Virus record (IMG/VR): IMGVR_UViG_3300026478_000026
Span: 1 to 24,486 of that record
Source: a virus
Direction: 5' to 3' (one strand)
Length of the DNA stretch: 24,486 nt
The notes below the pieces were generated by a model, which saw only the letters and a list, made by a program, of their open reading frames with translations, was not told where the DNA came from and did not search any database. Positions 7,984 through 15,046 of this stretch are shown here, piece after piece (positions within the stretch are counted from its first letter, which is position 1; every line of letters begins with the position of its first letter). Made by a program: the position numbers and the translations under genes.

Positions 7984-9514
7984 TGGTTGGCGTTATAAGA
8001 AGTTCCGCACCCATAATTGCCGTCTTTACTGGATCAGTCATTGACAATTCGTAAACACGGTCACGCAACTTAAGCGTCATCCCTAAGCGGCGAAACCAGA
8101 CGCGGTAGTAATACTCGCCTATCTTTCCTACCGACGTAGTACGGTAATTAGACCACGTATGACCGCCATCGTCGGACCAGCGCAGCATAATTTGCGGATT
8201 AGCGCCGACTGTGGCGGGAATAGAATCATCCGTAATTAGATATTCATCTGACTCAGTTATTAAGTAATCACCGCTTTCCGTAATTAAATACTGAGTCTCA
8301 TCAACAAGATACCCGTTTAAACCTACGCCGGACTCCATGTCAATTTGCATGGCGTGCTGCGCGGTGCGTTTAAGATTGTTTTGGCCCGTTGGCAACGCCC
8401 GCCACGAGCGCAACCACTTTTGTATCTGACCGTTATCGGCGTAGGTGTCTAGATCAAACGCGTAAATGTTGCCGTTTTCGTAGTCGCCTACGATGATTTT
8501 GTTGTTAAACGCCATTTGGCAATTGCTGCGGTGCCGCGTAAACGATCCGTTACTCCAACCCGCTCGCTCATGCCATGCTCCTGTAGCGACATCGTAAACC
8601 CATGTCGTATTGGCGCTGGGGAATATAAGCACATAAAAGCTGTGACCGTCTTGCTGATAGGTGTACGCGAGCGCGTCAGTTAGATTGCCGTATTGTTGGA
8701 TTTGCCATTCAACGGCGTGAGTGCTGATGCGCTGGCCGGTGTAGCCGTTGGCGCGGTACACAATACCTTGGCCTCGGGCGTCAGCGCCGAGCCAAAACAA
8801 ACCGTTGTCCATTTTGGCAATTGTGTACGCAGAGATGCAGCCAATCTCATTAAACGCACCTTGTATGCGTTGAAGCGGAAAATCTGGCGTACCTGCGTCG
8901 TACCAAACCTCTACCGTACCCGTCCCATAAACCCAAACTTCGCGGTGGTCAACAATTAAGCCAACTACACCATCGGGGGAACCTTCTGCGCTGGCAAAAT
9001 CAAGCGGCTCAATGCTTGTGCCATCAAGCAGTTGCGTAACCCAAATTCGCTGGCTGTTAGGCTCGTTAAAAACAAAATAGCCATCAATGTATCCAACAGT
9101 CACTGCACCAGGAAAATCCGTGTCGGTAATTTGTTGAAACGTATTTGTTGAGTTGTTGTATATGTAGCTTGGGCCGTTAGCAGCTATAAACAGTTGAGTA
9201 CCATTGTCAGCAATACTAACTGGACCTGTGCCTGGAATAGCACCAAGCAATGTCGCTGTGTAACTTGTGTTTATCTTGTACAGTTCAGCCCCGGACACTA
9301 CAAACGCGACAGTATTGTCGGATGAAAAAGTCCACAACCCACGGATAGGCCCGCTACCAATCGTAGCTAAGTTGAGCAGGCCTGGGCAACGCTGAAGAAA
9401 CGCGGGTTCTTTGCCGCCTTCAGGTACAACTTCTGGAAATAAATTGACCATCCTCGCATCGGCTGCGTTGACGGAACGGGCAACGTAAGTCGAGCCAAGA
9501 ATTGGCGTTTTCAT
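7976..9514 (-). CDS. Packaged-DNA stabilisation protein, P22 gp10-like
   Basis: A 512-residue protein. The N terminus (PILGSTYVARSVNAADAR, then MVNLFPE and a region with CPGLL) is the recognisable opening of the P22 gp10 family. The remainder is a run of beta-propeller-like strands with Trp-rich segments (EVWVYGTGTVEVWYDAG near residue 195, GAWHERAGW near 310). In P22, gp10 assembles under the portal and gp4 and closes the head so packaged DNA does not leak out. The neighbours agree, since the gp4-like gene is immediately upstream with a TAATG overlap. It is about 40 residues longer than P22 gp10, and residues 408-431 hold an extra three-unit repeat described separately. Confidence 0.9.
   Translation of the reverse strand: MKTPILGSTYVARSVNAADARMVNLFPEVVPEGGKEPAFLQRCPGLLNLATIGSGPIRGLWTFSSDNTVAFVVSGAELYKINTSYTATLLGAIPGTGPVSIADNGTQLFIAANGPSYIYNNSTNTFQQITDTDFPGAVTVGYIDGYFVFNEPNSQRIWVTQLLDGTSIEPLDFASAEGSPDGVVGLIVDHREVWVYGTGTVEVWYDAGTPDFPLQRIQGAFNEIGCISAYTIAKMDNGLFWLGADARGQGIVYRANGYTGQRISTHAVEWQIQQYGNLTDALAYTYQQDGHSFYVLIFPSANTTWVYDVATGAWHERAGWSNGSFTRHRSNCQMAFNNKIIVGDYENGNIYAFDLDTYADNGQIQKWLRSWRALPTGQNNLKRTAQHAMQIDMESGVGLNGYLVDETQYLITESGDYLITESDEYLITDDSIPATVGANPQIMLRWSDDGGHTWSNYRTTSVGKIGEYYYRVWFRRLGMTLKLRDRVYELSMTDPVKTAIMGAELLITPTNA
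8222..8293 (-). repeat. Three tandem 8-residue repeats within the gp10-like protein
   Basis: Residues 408-431 of the gp10-like protein read QYLITESG, DYLITESD and EYLITDDS: three consecutive units of exactly eight residues (24 bases). The DNA of the units differs at several third positions (for instance TTA ATT ACG, TTA ATA ACT and CTA ATT ACG). The protein pattern has therefore been kept while the DNA drifted, and this is not a fresh slippage product. YLITE repeats of this type occur in other phage structural proteins. The hydrophobic/acidic alternation suggests short stacked beta strands. The function is unknown. Confidence 0.85.
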
Positions 9515-10224
9515 TAGAAGTTGTTAGCGTAGATGTTATAGCGCTGACGCGTTGCAACAATCGGGTAAGGTATCGCCATAAGATCGCCGGGGAAGTTGAT
9601 GCGCTTAATGTTGCGCTTGCTTGACATGGCAATACGTTGCACTTGCGGCGAAGGCTCAACCCCAAACTCAGGCGCTAGTTCACAAGCTAAGTTATAGCGA
9701 AACGCACGGAGATAGCCTGGGGGAAAATACATGTCTGTAGCAACGCTTGATACCTCTGTCAATATTTCTACAGAAATAATGTGCCATTCCAGCGCTTTAA
9801 TAGGTACAGGGTACACCGTCATTTCCATGTCAGGAAACGTGTTGTTAACCCACATGACTTGCGGATACGTCGATGTAACTGTTTTAAACGCAATACCATC
9901 GTACTGCTGTTGATTGATTAGCTTAACGCCAAACGATAGGCCCGACGATGGGTCTTTAAAGTATGTAGCGTCATCGATCTCAATCGGGCGATTACCTACA
10001 AAGTCGCCGGTTGGACCAATCGTGCGCGACATAGTGTACGCAGGCCAAGTGAACACTTGGTCTTGCGTACTAAAAACTGATAGTCGTTCAGTATCCCATG
10101 ACTGAATCATTTGATTCATTGCCATGATGGAATCTTGCATGACCGCAACTGAAGGTTCCTCACCTTCAGCTAACACACCAAGAAGTCGAAGTGACCCATT
10201 AATAAGTTCAGCGGCAGTTGTCAT
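9514..10224 (-). CDS. Tail accessory factor, P22 gp4-like
   Basis: A 236-residue protein matching the P22 gp4 tail-accessory family. It has a helical N terminus (AAELINGSLRLLGVLAEGEE, residues 4-23), a MNQMIQSWDTERLSVF helix, a central part including FTWPAYTMS and a C-terminal helical part (FPPGYLRAFRYNLACELAPEF). In P22, gp4 binds the bottom of the portal ring once the head is full and creates the platform for gp10 and the spikes. P22 gp4 is about 166 residues, so this belongs to the longer branch of the family. The start at 10224 overlaps the previous stop (ATGA), and its stop overlaps the gp10-like start (TAATG). These tight junctions suit proteins needed in fixed proportion at the same tail vertex. 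Confidence 0.88.
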   Translation of the reverse strand: MTTAAELINGSLRLLGVLAEGEEPSVAVMQDSIMAMNQMIQSWDTERLSVFSTQDQVFTWPAYTMSRTIGPTGDFVGNRPIEIDDATYFKDPSSGLSFGVKLINQQQYDGIAFKTVTSTYPQVMWVNNTFPDMEMTVYPVPIKALEWHIISVEILTEVSSVATDMYFPPGYLRAFRYNLACELAPEFGVEPSPQVQRIAMSSKRNIKRINFPGDLMAIPYPIVATRQRYNIYANNF

Positions 10225-10409
10225 AACTCAACCTCCTGAGTTCTACGGCTGCGACGACGAGGCTGAAGCTCGTTAACTGGCTCCATCTCATCTTCTACAT
10301 CATTAGGATCATACACTTCCCAGCCGTTTTCTCTATCGTTCTCGGCTTCTTTATCAGATATAGCAACTTTAGCGCCGTGTGTGGCGTGACGAAGATAGAT
10401 GACGGCCAT
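10221..10409 (-). CDS. Small charged phage protein between head and tail genes
   Basis: A 62-residue protein opening MAVIYLRHATHGAKVAISD, followed by an acidic stretch with NGWEVYDP (residues about 29-36) and an Arg-rich patch (RRRSRR, about residues 51-56). I have seen the MAVIYLRH opening and the NGW(E)xY element in small proteins encoded beside the coat and gp4-like genes of other phages; no function is established that I know of. The basic tail could contact DNA or an acidic partner. The start at 10409 is separated from the previous gene by 31 bases containing a GC hairpin, and the upstream ribosome-binding site is poor. Its stop overlaps the gp4-like start (ATGA). Confidence 0.7.
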   Translation of the reverse strand: MAVIYLRHATHGAKVAISDKEAENDRENGWEVYDPNDVEDEMEPVNELQPRRRSRRTQEVEL

Positions 10410-10417
10410 AGTTTACA

Positions 10418-10435
10418 GGGGGGTTATTAGCCCCC
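10418..10435 (-). terminator. Intercistronic GC hairpin (after the 136-residue gene)
   Basis: On the minus strand GGGGG, loop CTAATAA, CCCCC: a five-base-pair GC stem starting five bases after the TAA of the 136-residue gene. No T-run follows (the next bases are TGTAAACTATG), so it is unlikely to be a full intrinsic terminator. It may slow polymerase or protect the 3' end of the upstream message, and it could partly block ribosome entry at the 62-residue gene whose ATG is nine bases beyond. It is the weakest of three hairpins with the same stem sequence in this interval. Confidence 0.5.
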
Positions 10436-10440
10436 GCGCC

Positions 10441-10851
10441 TTACACGCAATGAATAAGAGCAAAGTTAACAACAACTGCTTCAGACAGCGAACCACCCGA
10501 AATGTTGCGTACGGTAATCGACGCAGAACCTGCGCTTAAGCCCGAAACCCAACAGTTGTAAGCGCCCGCAGTAGCACCACCGCTTACATTCAAGATCAAA
10601 ATGTCGTTTGCAGAAATGAACGAGTTGTTCAACGTAAACGTCACGTTGGTTACGCTCGCTAAAGCGGCATTGTTCATCGTGATCTGACCGGCTGACTTAT
10701 TAAGCGTAACAGCTGTAGACTTGCTGGTCGCCTGAGTCACAGTACCTTGAGCGTCTGCTGTGTAACCAAACTGTTCACCGGACAACACATATTGTGAGCC
10801 GATAATGTCTTGGTCTGTAAAAGCAACGCCAATAGGTTTAGTGTTTGACAT
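10441..10851 (-). CDS. Beta-rich virion protein, possible head decoration protein
   Basis: A 136-residue, Ser/Thr/Ala-rich protein with evenly spaced hydrophobic strands and few charged residues. The N terminus (NTKPIGVAFTDQDIIGSQY) and the central ATSKSTAVTLNKSAGQITMN segment (about residues 41-60) belong to a family I recognise from structural regions of many phages, often annotated as hypothetical. The place directly behind the coat gene and the beta composition suggest a protein on the capsid surface or at the head-tail junction. The ATG at 10851 has a strong AAAAGGA ribosome-binding site. It is flanked by hairpins on both sides, as expected of a segment expressed at high level with the coat. 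Not related by sequence to P22 core genes as far as I can see. Confidence 0.75.
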   Translation of the reverse strand: MSNTKPIGVAFTDQDIIGSQYVLSGEQFGYTADAQGTVTQATSKSTAVTLNKSAGQITMNNAALASVTNVTFTLNNSFISANDILILNVSGGATAGAYNCWVSGLSAGSASITVRNISGGSLSEAVVVNFALIHCV

Positions 10852-10868
10852 AGCTGATCCTTTTAAGA

Positions 10869-10888
10869 ATAGGGGGCAAGCCCCCTAT
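10869..10888 (-). terminator. Intercistronic hairpin, 8-bp stem with 4-base loop
   Basis: On the minus strand ATAGGGGG, loop CTTG, CCCCCTAT: a perfect eight-base-pair inverted repeat three bases after the stop of the 131-residue gene. The following TTCTTAAAAGGA has only scattered T residues and already contains the ribosome-binding site of the next gene, so termination would be partial at best. An RNA-stabilising or processing function is equally likely. Confidence 0.65.
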
Positions 10889-10891
10889 CGA

Positions 10892-11287
10892 TTACGCAAT
10901 ACGATAAGCCGTCCAAGTGCCAACGCCGGTTTTGCGAGCCAGCCACTGCGAAGACGTGTTAGCCGACACAGCAGCGGTGCCAACAATTGTCCAGCCCGTA
11001 CCTGCGGTTACGGTTACAGCGTCTGTACCGTCAATGTTGACAACTGCAAACGTGAACGCTGCGTTAACTTTAGCTGCCGAAGAAATTTCATCTTCAAGCA
11101 ACGCAACCGTGGGTAGCGTCATTGCGCCAGCCGTACCATCAAACGTAAACAAACCGTTTGCTAGTTGAGCGGCGGTAACCGTAGCTGCGCCAGTTAGCGC
11201 CGTGGGTGCGCCCTGAACAAACAACAAAGCCTCGCCGGTATTACCGTCGTTGTACTGATAGCCACCAGCACCATTAGGAATTGCCAT
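10892..11287 (-). CDS. Beta-rich virion protein, possible head decoration protein
   Basis: A 131-residue protein beginning MAIPNGAGGYQYNDGNTGEA. It is poor in charge, rich in Ala, Thr, Gly and Val, and has a predicted beta-sandwich pattern with a C-terminal WLARKTGVGTWTAYRIA. A TTG upstream at 11302 would extend the frame by five residues. The ATG at 11287 is the better start because AAAGGA lies seven bases before it, inside that extension. It directly follows the coat gene and has hairpins before and after. Proteins of this size and composition beside coat genes often decorate the capsid lattice; that is inference from position, and no motif proves it. Confidence 0.75.
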   Translation of the reverse strand: MAIPNGAGGYQYNDGNTGEALLFVQGAPTALTGAATVTAAQLANGLFTFDGTAGAMTLPTVALLEDEISSAAKVNAAFTFAVVNIDGTDAVTVTAGTGWTIVGTAAVSANTSSQWLARKTGVGTWTAYRIA

Positions 11288-11316
11288 GATAAATCCTTTC
11301 AAAAAATAATTGGGTA

Positions 11317-11334
11317 AGGGGGCCGAAGCCCCCT
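11317..11334 (-). terminator. Hairpin with TTCG tetraloop after the coat gene
   Basis: On the minus strand AGGGGGC, loop TTCG, GCCCCCT: a seven-base-pair stem capped by the unusually stable UUCG tetraloop, starting eight bases beyond the coat stop. It is followed by TACCCAATTATTTTTTG, giving a run of six T residues 11 bases after the stem. That is further than in a classical intrinsic terminator, so leaky termination or protection of the coat messenger 3' end is more likely than a complete stop. The next gene is read in the same direction 48 bases on. Confidence 0.72.
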
Positions 11335-11341
11335 AGATTGA

Positions 11342-12550
11342 TTAACCCCAGAGACGAACGCCCATTTGCGGACGGATCACGCTGTAGCCGTACAGTACGT
11401 CAATACGGCAGGGCATACGGTCATTGTTGATGTCGTACTGACGGACAATACGCATCGAAATACCGTTATGAACCTGACGCGATGCCATGTCAACGCCTTG
11501 CGGCATCATCAGATCGGCAGTGGCGAAAGTGATAGCGTCTTTGTGGTAGACGAGGTTTTGTGGGTACTGGCTAGATGCTGCACCAACAAAAGTCACGGCC
11601 TTGCTGGTAGCAGGAAGGCTAGCAACGGTAGCTAAGGCGTTACCCGAAGAATAGATCGGAGCGACAGTGATGTTACCTGCGCCAGAGCCATTCAGCGTGA
11701 CGTCAACGGTTGCAACGAACTGGAACAGCGAACCAGTGGACTCACGGGTTTGTGGGTTAACTGCATAGCAATCAGCCACGGTAAACACGTCGCCAGCTTT
11801 GACGGTTGCGCTAGCACCTGCGCCAGTGATGGCGATAGTGGTTGCGCCTTCGCTTGTTACAGCAGCAGACGTTGTACCGCCGGTAGCCGTACGCGAGCCG
11901 GTCGTGAACTGCTTGATCGACTGAGACATGTTGATCTCATCAAACCCAAGCACACCCATACCCATCATACCGTTTTTGAACTGACGGCTGATCGTGTCGG
12001 TGGGGTTGAAAAGACCTTTCATGCCTTCAACCAATCCGGCGTTAGCGGCTGGGTTGACCGTGGCGTAACGGGGCGACATAACCGCAGCGTTCTCGTTAAG
12101 TTTCTGCTGTGCTTGCAACAGAACCAACGATGTAGCAGGCGTCGTTCCAGGCGTACCAACGGTGTTACCGATGTACTGGTAGGAGTTAGCAACGTCAGCG
12201 TCGATGCTAGCAGCAAGCTGGCTAATACGAGGCTTAAGCACACGCTCTGCAAAATCGTCCAACTGCAAGGTCAATTCAGCAGATGTGAAGTTAACACCAA
12301 TGTGCTTTTGCGTAGCAACAGTCAACGTGGTGTATTGCTCGTTATCGCTTTGGACTTGCAGTGCAGCACCGTCAGTGACAAGAGCACGGTCCGGTAAGCG
12401 GATACGCAAGGTTGAACCAATTTTGGCACCTTCAACAGCAAAACTATCGTCGTACTGACGATTAACGTTGCGGGTTAAGACAAGATTATTCTCAAGGATT
12501 TCAAGCGCCTTGCGAGTAATCATGTCGATGGTAAGTAGACTATTTGCCAT
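11342..12550 (-). CDS. Major capsid (coat) protein, P22 gp5-like
   Basis: A 402-residue protein of the P22 coat family (HK97 fold). The N terminus (LLTIDMITRKALEILENNLV, residues 4-23) and the following NVNRQYDDSF and GSTLRIRLPDR are the recognisable opening with N-arm and E-loop. A Thr/Ala/Gly-rich central insertion (about residues 220-325) corresponds in position to the P22 I-domain. The C terminus (QYDINNDRMPCRIDVLYGYS, then MGVRLWG) is also typical. P22 coat is 430 residues. It builds the icosahedral shell with the scaffold encoded just upstream. The ATG at 12550 has AAGGA seven bases before it. A near-consensus promoter precedes the scaffold-coat pair and a UUCG hairpin follows the gene, both fitting the need for hundreds of copies. 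Confidence 0.93.
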   Translation of the reverse strand: MANSLLTIDMITRKALEILENNLVLTRNVNRQYDDSFAVEGAKIGSTLRIRLPDRALVTDGAALQVQSDNEQYTTLTVATQKHIGVNFTSAELTLQLDDFAERVLKPRISQLAASIDADVANSYQYIGNTVGTPGTTPATSLVLLQAQQKLNENAAVMSPRYATVNPAANAGLVEGMKGLFNPTDTISRQFKNGMMGMGVLGFDEINMSQSIKQFTTGSRTATGGTTSAAVTSEGATTIAITGAGASATVKAGDVFTVADCYAVNPQTRESTGSLFQFVATVDVTLNGSGAGNITVAPIYSSGNALATVASLPATSKAVTFVGAASSQYPQNLVYHKDAITFATADLMMPQGVDMASRQVHNGISMRIVRQYDINNDRMPCRIDVLYGYSVIRPQMGVRLWG

Positions 12551-12570
12551 GACAATTCCTTATCAAAAAG

Positions 12571-13362
12571 TTAGCGGACTCGGTTTTGAGCTTCCCATTT
12601 CTTAATCTGCCGTTGACGCTCTGCTTCAATCCACTCTGATGTTGACATTTCTTTAATAGAACGCGGGTCAGTCGTGTCTAAAACTCTTGCGTTGCCACCC
12701 CGTGGAGTGACCGGCTGAATCGGCGCTGGGGCGCTCGTTGATTTCTTAACTGGAGGATTTTCACTTAACCTAGCTTCAATCTTCCCAATCTCTTTTGCTT
12801 GCAAAAAAGGCGACAACTTGGCAATACGATCAGCTTCTTTTGGATTAGAACCAAGGTAATACGCCACCTCGGGGCCAATGTCAGACGCTTGAATCGTTTC
12901 GGCCATCACTGTCGTGATTGGAAGTCGGGGGTTGTACGCAACCTGTTCAAAGTCTTCGTACTTAGACCGCGCTTCTTCTTCGCGCTCGTGATAGACCTCA
13001 AGAACTTCCGCACGCTGTCTTTCTGCTTCACGTCGTGCAAGCAATTCTGCGGCTTTTCTTTCGGCTAACGCTTCCGCGTATTCCTCAGTTGACGCAAAAC
13101 TATCTTGCGCGGGTAAATCACCAGACGGCATATCGGGCGTTACGGCCCTCAGCTTTTGTTCTCGTTCCCACTTGCGTTGCTCTCTTGCAAGGCGTTTGCT
13201 GATCATCGCGTCAAGTTCAGCCTGGGTAAAACGCTTTTCCTCAGTCTGATCTGGCGCTTGTTCAGCGACCTCCGGCGCATTTTGTGCAATCTCCGTGGTG
13301 GCCGTCACCTCGGGTGCTGGCGCGGATTCTACTTCCGCTAAGGTTTGACTTTCGTCGCTCAT
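12571..13362 (-). CDS. Capsid scaffolding protein
   Basis: A 263-residue, highly charged protein directly upstream of the coat gene. It has an acidic, Pro/Ala-rich disordered N terminus. The segment RFTQAELDAMISKRLAREQR (residues 44-63) that recurs in phage scaffolds continues as coiled coil to about residue 130. The basic C-terminal helix includes WIEAERQRQIKKWEAQNRVR. In P22, a basic C-terminal helix-loop-helix of the scaffold binds coat during procapsid assembly and the scaffold then leaves through the shell; this layout is consistent. The ATG at 13362 has only a weak GAG six bases upstream. It is the first gene downstream of the promoter at 13410-13438, with a leader of roughly 40 bases containing two small inverted repeats. 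Confidence 0.88.
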   Translation of the reverse strand: MSDESQTLAEVESAPAPEVTATTEIAQNAPEVAEQAPDQTEEKRFTQAELDAMISKRLAREQRKWEREQKLRAVTPDMPSGDLPAQDSFASTEEYAEALAERKAAELLARREAERQRAEVLEVYHEREEEARSKYEDFEQVAYNPRLPITTVMAETIQASDIGPEVAYYLGSNPKEADRIAKLSPFLQAKEIGKIEARLSENPPVKKSTSAPAPIQPVTPRGGNARVLDTTDPRSIKEMSTSEWIEAERQRQIKKWEAQNRVR

Positions 13363-13409
13363 GACATACTCGTTAGAGTCCCGGTCTACTGGGCCGGTAC
13401 AGTTAAAAC

Positions 13410-13438
13410 ATCATATCTTACAGAAGATTGGATGACAA
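13410..13438 (-). promoter_or_regulatory. Sigma-70-type promoter for scaffold and coat genes
   Basis: On the minus strand TTGTCA (bases 13438-13433) is followed after exactly 17 bases by TATGAT (13415-13410). Each hexamer matches the consensus (TTGACA, TATAAT) at five of six positions and the spacing is optimal. Initiation would fall near 13403, about 40 bases before the scaffold ATG. It lies in the only sizeable intergenic gap of the window (106 bases), exactly where the extra cassette ends and the head genes begin. No experimental evidence is available here. Confidence 0.72.
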
Positions 13439-13444
13439 TATTGT
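13435..13444. promoter_or_regulatory. 10-bp palindrome overlapping the -35 box, possible operator
   Basis: ACAATATTGT is a perfect ten-base palindrome that covers four bases of the -35 hexamer TTGTCA. Such placement would let a dimeric regulator block or modulate the promoter. A ten-base AT-rich palindrome can also arise by chance, and no second copy is apparent nearby. Confidence 0.3.
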
Positions 13445-13468
13445 TTTCAAGTGTGTTGGGCTATTTAA

Positions 13469-14341
13469 TTACAAATCGCCGGTATTTGTAGAAGGAAATA
13501 ATCTAGTGTTTCCAGGCCATATAATTCTTACTGCACCGCCACCACCGGGGCTTCCCGAATATCCCGGCCCAGAGGTTCCTCTTGCGCCACCGCCACCGCC
13601 GCCATATGACGATCCAGAACCGCCACTACCTGCGCCACCGCTAGAAGAAAAATTGCCTGCTGGCGCTCCAGTGCCGTTAGTGCCCTGCCCAAGAATGCCT
13701 ACGCCACCACCAGCGGCTGCACCAATCGGGACGCTACCAGAACCACCGCCGCCACCACCACCGCCAGAACCATCAGTGCCCGCACCACCTTGAACTGCGC
13801 CTACACCACCATTTCCAGAATAACCCGCCGCCCCGCCGCCACCGCCGCCGTTGTCATAACCATTACCGCTGCCGCCAAGCCCACCAGTACCACCAAGCAC
13901 ACCTGTACCACTGTAGGTTCCGCCCGGATACGAACCCCCTACGTTTCCTACAGGGCCACCACTGCCGCCTGTAGCAACACAAACAGCGCCGTTAAACGAA
14001 GAATTTCCGCCTTTTGCGCCTGCAGTTGGCGCTCCAGCCGTACCCGTTCCTCCAGCACCGCCCGATCCAACAACAACCGTATACGACGCGCCGGGGGTTA
14101 CTGGGTAATTGTTAAGGTAAGCAAGACCGCCACCTGAGCCGCCATAACCACCATAACTAACACCATCAGCGCCACCACCGCCTCCACCGCCCCCAACGCA
14201 CACTATGGAGACAGCCGTAACCCCAACAGGGCATACCCATGTATACGTTCCCGGAGTTGTATAAGCTTGTTGTCCTGTTGCGCCAGAACAAAACCCAAAA
14301 GCTCTAGCGGATGCCGCCCCTAAAGTTATGGCTGTTGGCAT
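13469..14341 (-). CDS. Glycine-rich virion protein, possible fibre tip or adhesin
   Basis: A 290-residue protein. A short N-terminal region is followed by YTTPGTYTWVCPVGVTAVSI (about residues 26-45), the usual entry strand of phage glycine-rich domains. There follow about 220 residues dominated by runs of Gly with Ser, Ala and Tyr, and a closing GGGGAVRIIWPG strand. Domains of this build, as in phage adhesins such as S16 gp38, pack as polyglycine-II helices and expose variable loops that contact the host. It shares the scheme with both halves of the 571-residue protein at 17503-19218, so it is probably a third related copy. The ATG at 14341 has AAAGG upstream, and the preceding gene's TAA is fused to that site. 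No receptor can be deduced. Confidence 0.8.
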   Translation of the reverse strand: MPTAITLGAASARAFGFCSGATGQQAYTTPGTYTWVCPVGVTAVSIVCVGGGGGGGGADGVSYGGYGGSGGGLAYLNNYPVTPGASYTVVVGSGGAGGTGTAGAPTAGAKGGNSSFNGAVCVATGGSGGPVGNVGGSYPGGTYSGTGVLGGTGGLGGSGNGYDNGGGGGGAAGYSGNGGVGAVQGGAGTDGSGGGGGGGGSGSVPIGAAAGGGVGILGQGTNGTGAPAGNFSSSGGAGSGGSGSSYGGGGGGARGTSGPGYSGSPGGGGAVRIIWPGNTRLFPSTNTGDL

Positions 14342-14350
14342 AATTAACCT

Positions 14351-15037
14351 TTAGGCAAACTTAGTTTGAGAAGCTAAAACAGTAAACGTGGCGCTTGCTG
14401 TTTTTATAATCGTGTATGTATAAATATCAATACTATTAGAATTGCCAAAAGAAGGGGCTATACCATTTTGATATTTAGGTGTAACACTAGACCCATCAAT
14501 TTGAATGGCGTTGTTGTAATAAGCCGTTGCCCCCTGGGTTACTAAAAAAGCTACAGTTACTACGTCACCTGTAGACATAGCTGTGTTTAAACTCGTACCA
14601 CTTGAGGCTCGGAAATTAACAGTCCAATTAGCTGAAGCGTTTGAGGTGTAATAAAGCACAGATTGCGTAGTGACATCGTAATTGATAGTGCCTGTTGCTG
14701 CCGTGGCGGATACAGTTGCTGGCTCAACAATGTTTTTAAAAGATGAAGCTAAAGTGCTAGATAAGCCACTAAAAGTTTGTTTTGAAATAAAAGTTTGCGC
14801 GGCATCTGTTCTTGCGGCAGTAAAGTTAGCATCAGGTACAGTCATTACCCGCGTACTTGCAGCCGCTGGGCCTGCAACTTGAAGCAAACCGCTAGTAGCG
14901 TTAGACCGTATGTTTTTGACTGTTAAATCATCAGTGGCAACTTTTTTGGTTGCGCTGCTTTGCACAATAGGTAAAACTTCAGTGCCAGCTAAAGGTAACG
15001 TTGCGGAGGTTAGCGCTGAGATTTTAACATCTGCCAT
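14351..15037 (-). CDS. Minor virion protein, tail-fibre-like
   Basis: A 228-residue protein beginning MADVKISALTSATLPLAGTE. It is a widespread opening in phage structural proteins, with PIVQSS and a KVATDDL segment following. The rest is Ser/Thr/Ala-rich beta structure with a regular closing region (YTYTIIKTASATFTVLASQ). There is no enzyme motif, signal peptide or transmembrane segment. In other phages this N-terminal signature is found on fibre or surface proteins, so a trimeric fibre or virion-surface role is likely. The ATG at 15037 follows AAAGG, which is itself fused to the stop of the coiled-coil gene. It sits inside the portal-to-scaffold cassette between a coiled-coil protein and a glycine-rich protein. 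Confidence 0.75.
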   Translation of the reverse strand: MADVKISALTSATLPLAGTEVLPIVQSSATKKVATDDLTVKNIRSNATSGLLQVAGPAAASTRVMTVPDANFTAARTDAAQTFISKQTFSGLSSTLASSFKNIVEPATVSATAATGTINYDVTTQSVLYYTSNASANWTVNFRASSGTSLNTAMSTGDVVTVAFLVTQGATAYYNNAIQIDGSSVTPKYQNGIAPSFGNSNSIDIYTYTIIKTASATFTVLASQTKFA

Positions 15038-15046
15038 GATAGACCT

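Noticed and set aside
10418-10435. Strong intrinsic terminator
   Set aside because: The stem is only five base pairs and no T-run follows; it is kept only as a possible attenuating or stabilising hairpin.
11750-12397. 215-residue plus-strand open frame opposite the coat gene
   Set aside because: Although long, it lies wholly inside the coat gene on the opposite strand, has irregular Cys/His/Arg-rich composition and no start signal; the coat protein is unmistakable.
13381-13400. CCGG-flanked inverted repeat in the scaffold leader as a riboswitch or terminator
   Set aside because: The stem is four base pairs with a nine-base loop and no T-run; too weak to support a named regulatory element.
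13428-13793. Proline-rich plus-strand open frame opposite the glycine-rich gene
   Set aside because: It is the mirror of glycine codons (GGN read as NCC) on the other strand, has no plausible ribosome-binding site and spans the end of a well-supported gene.
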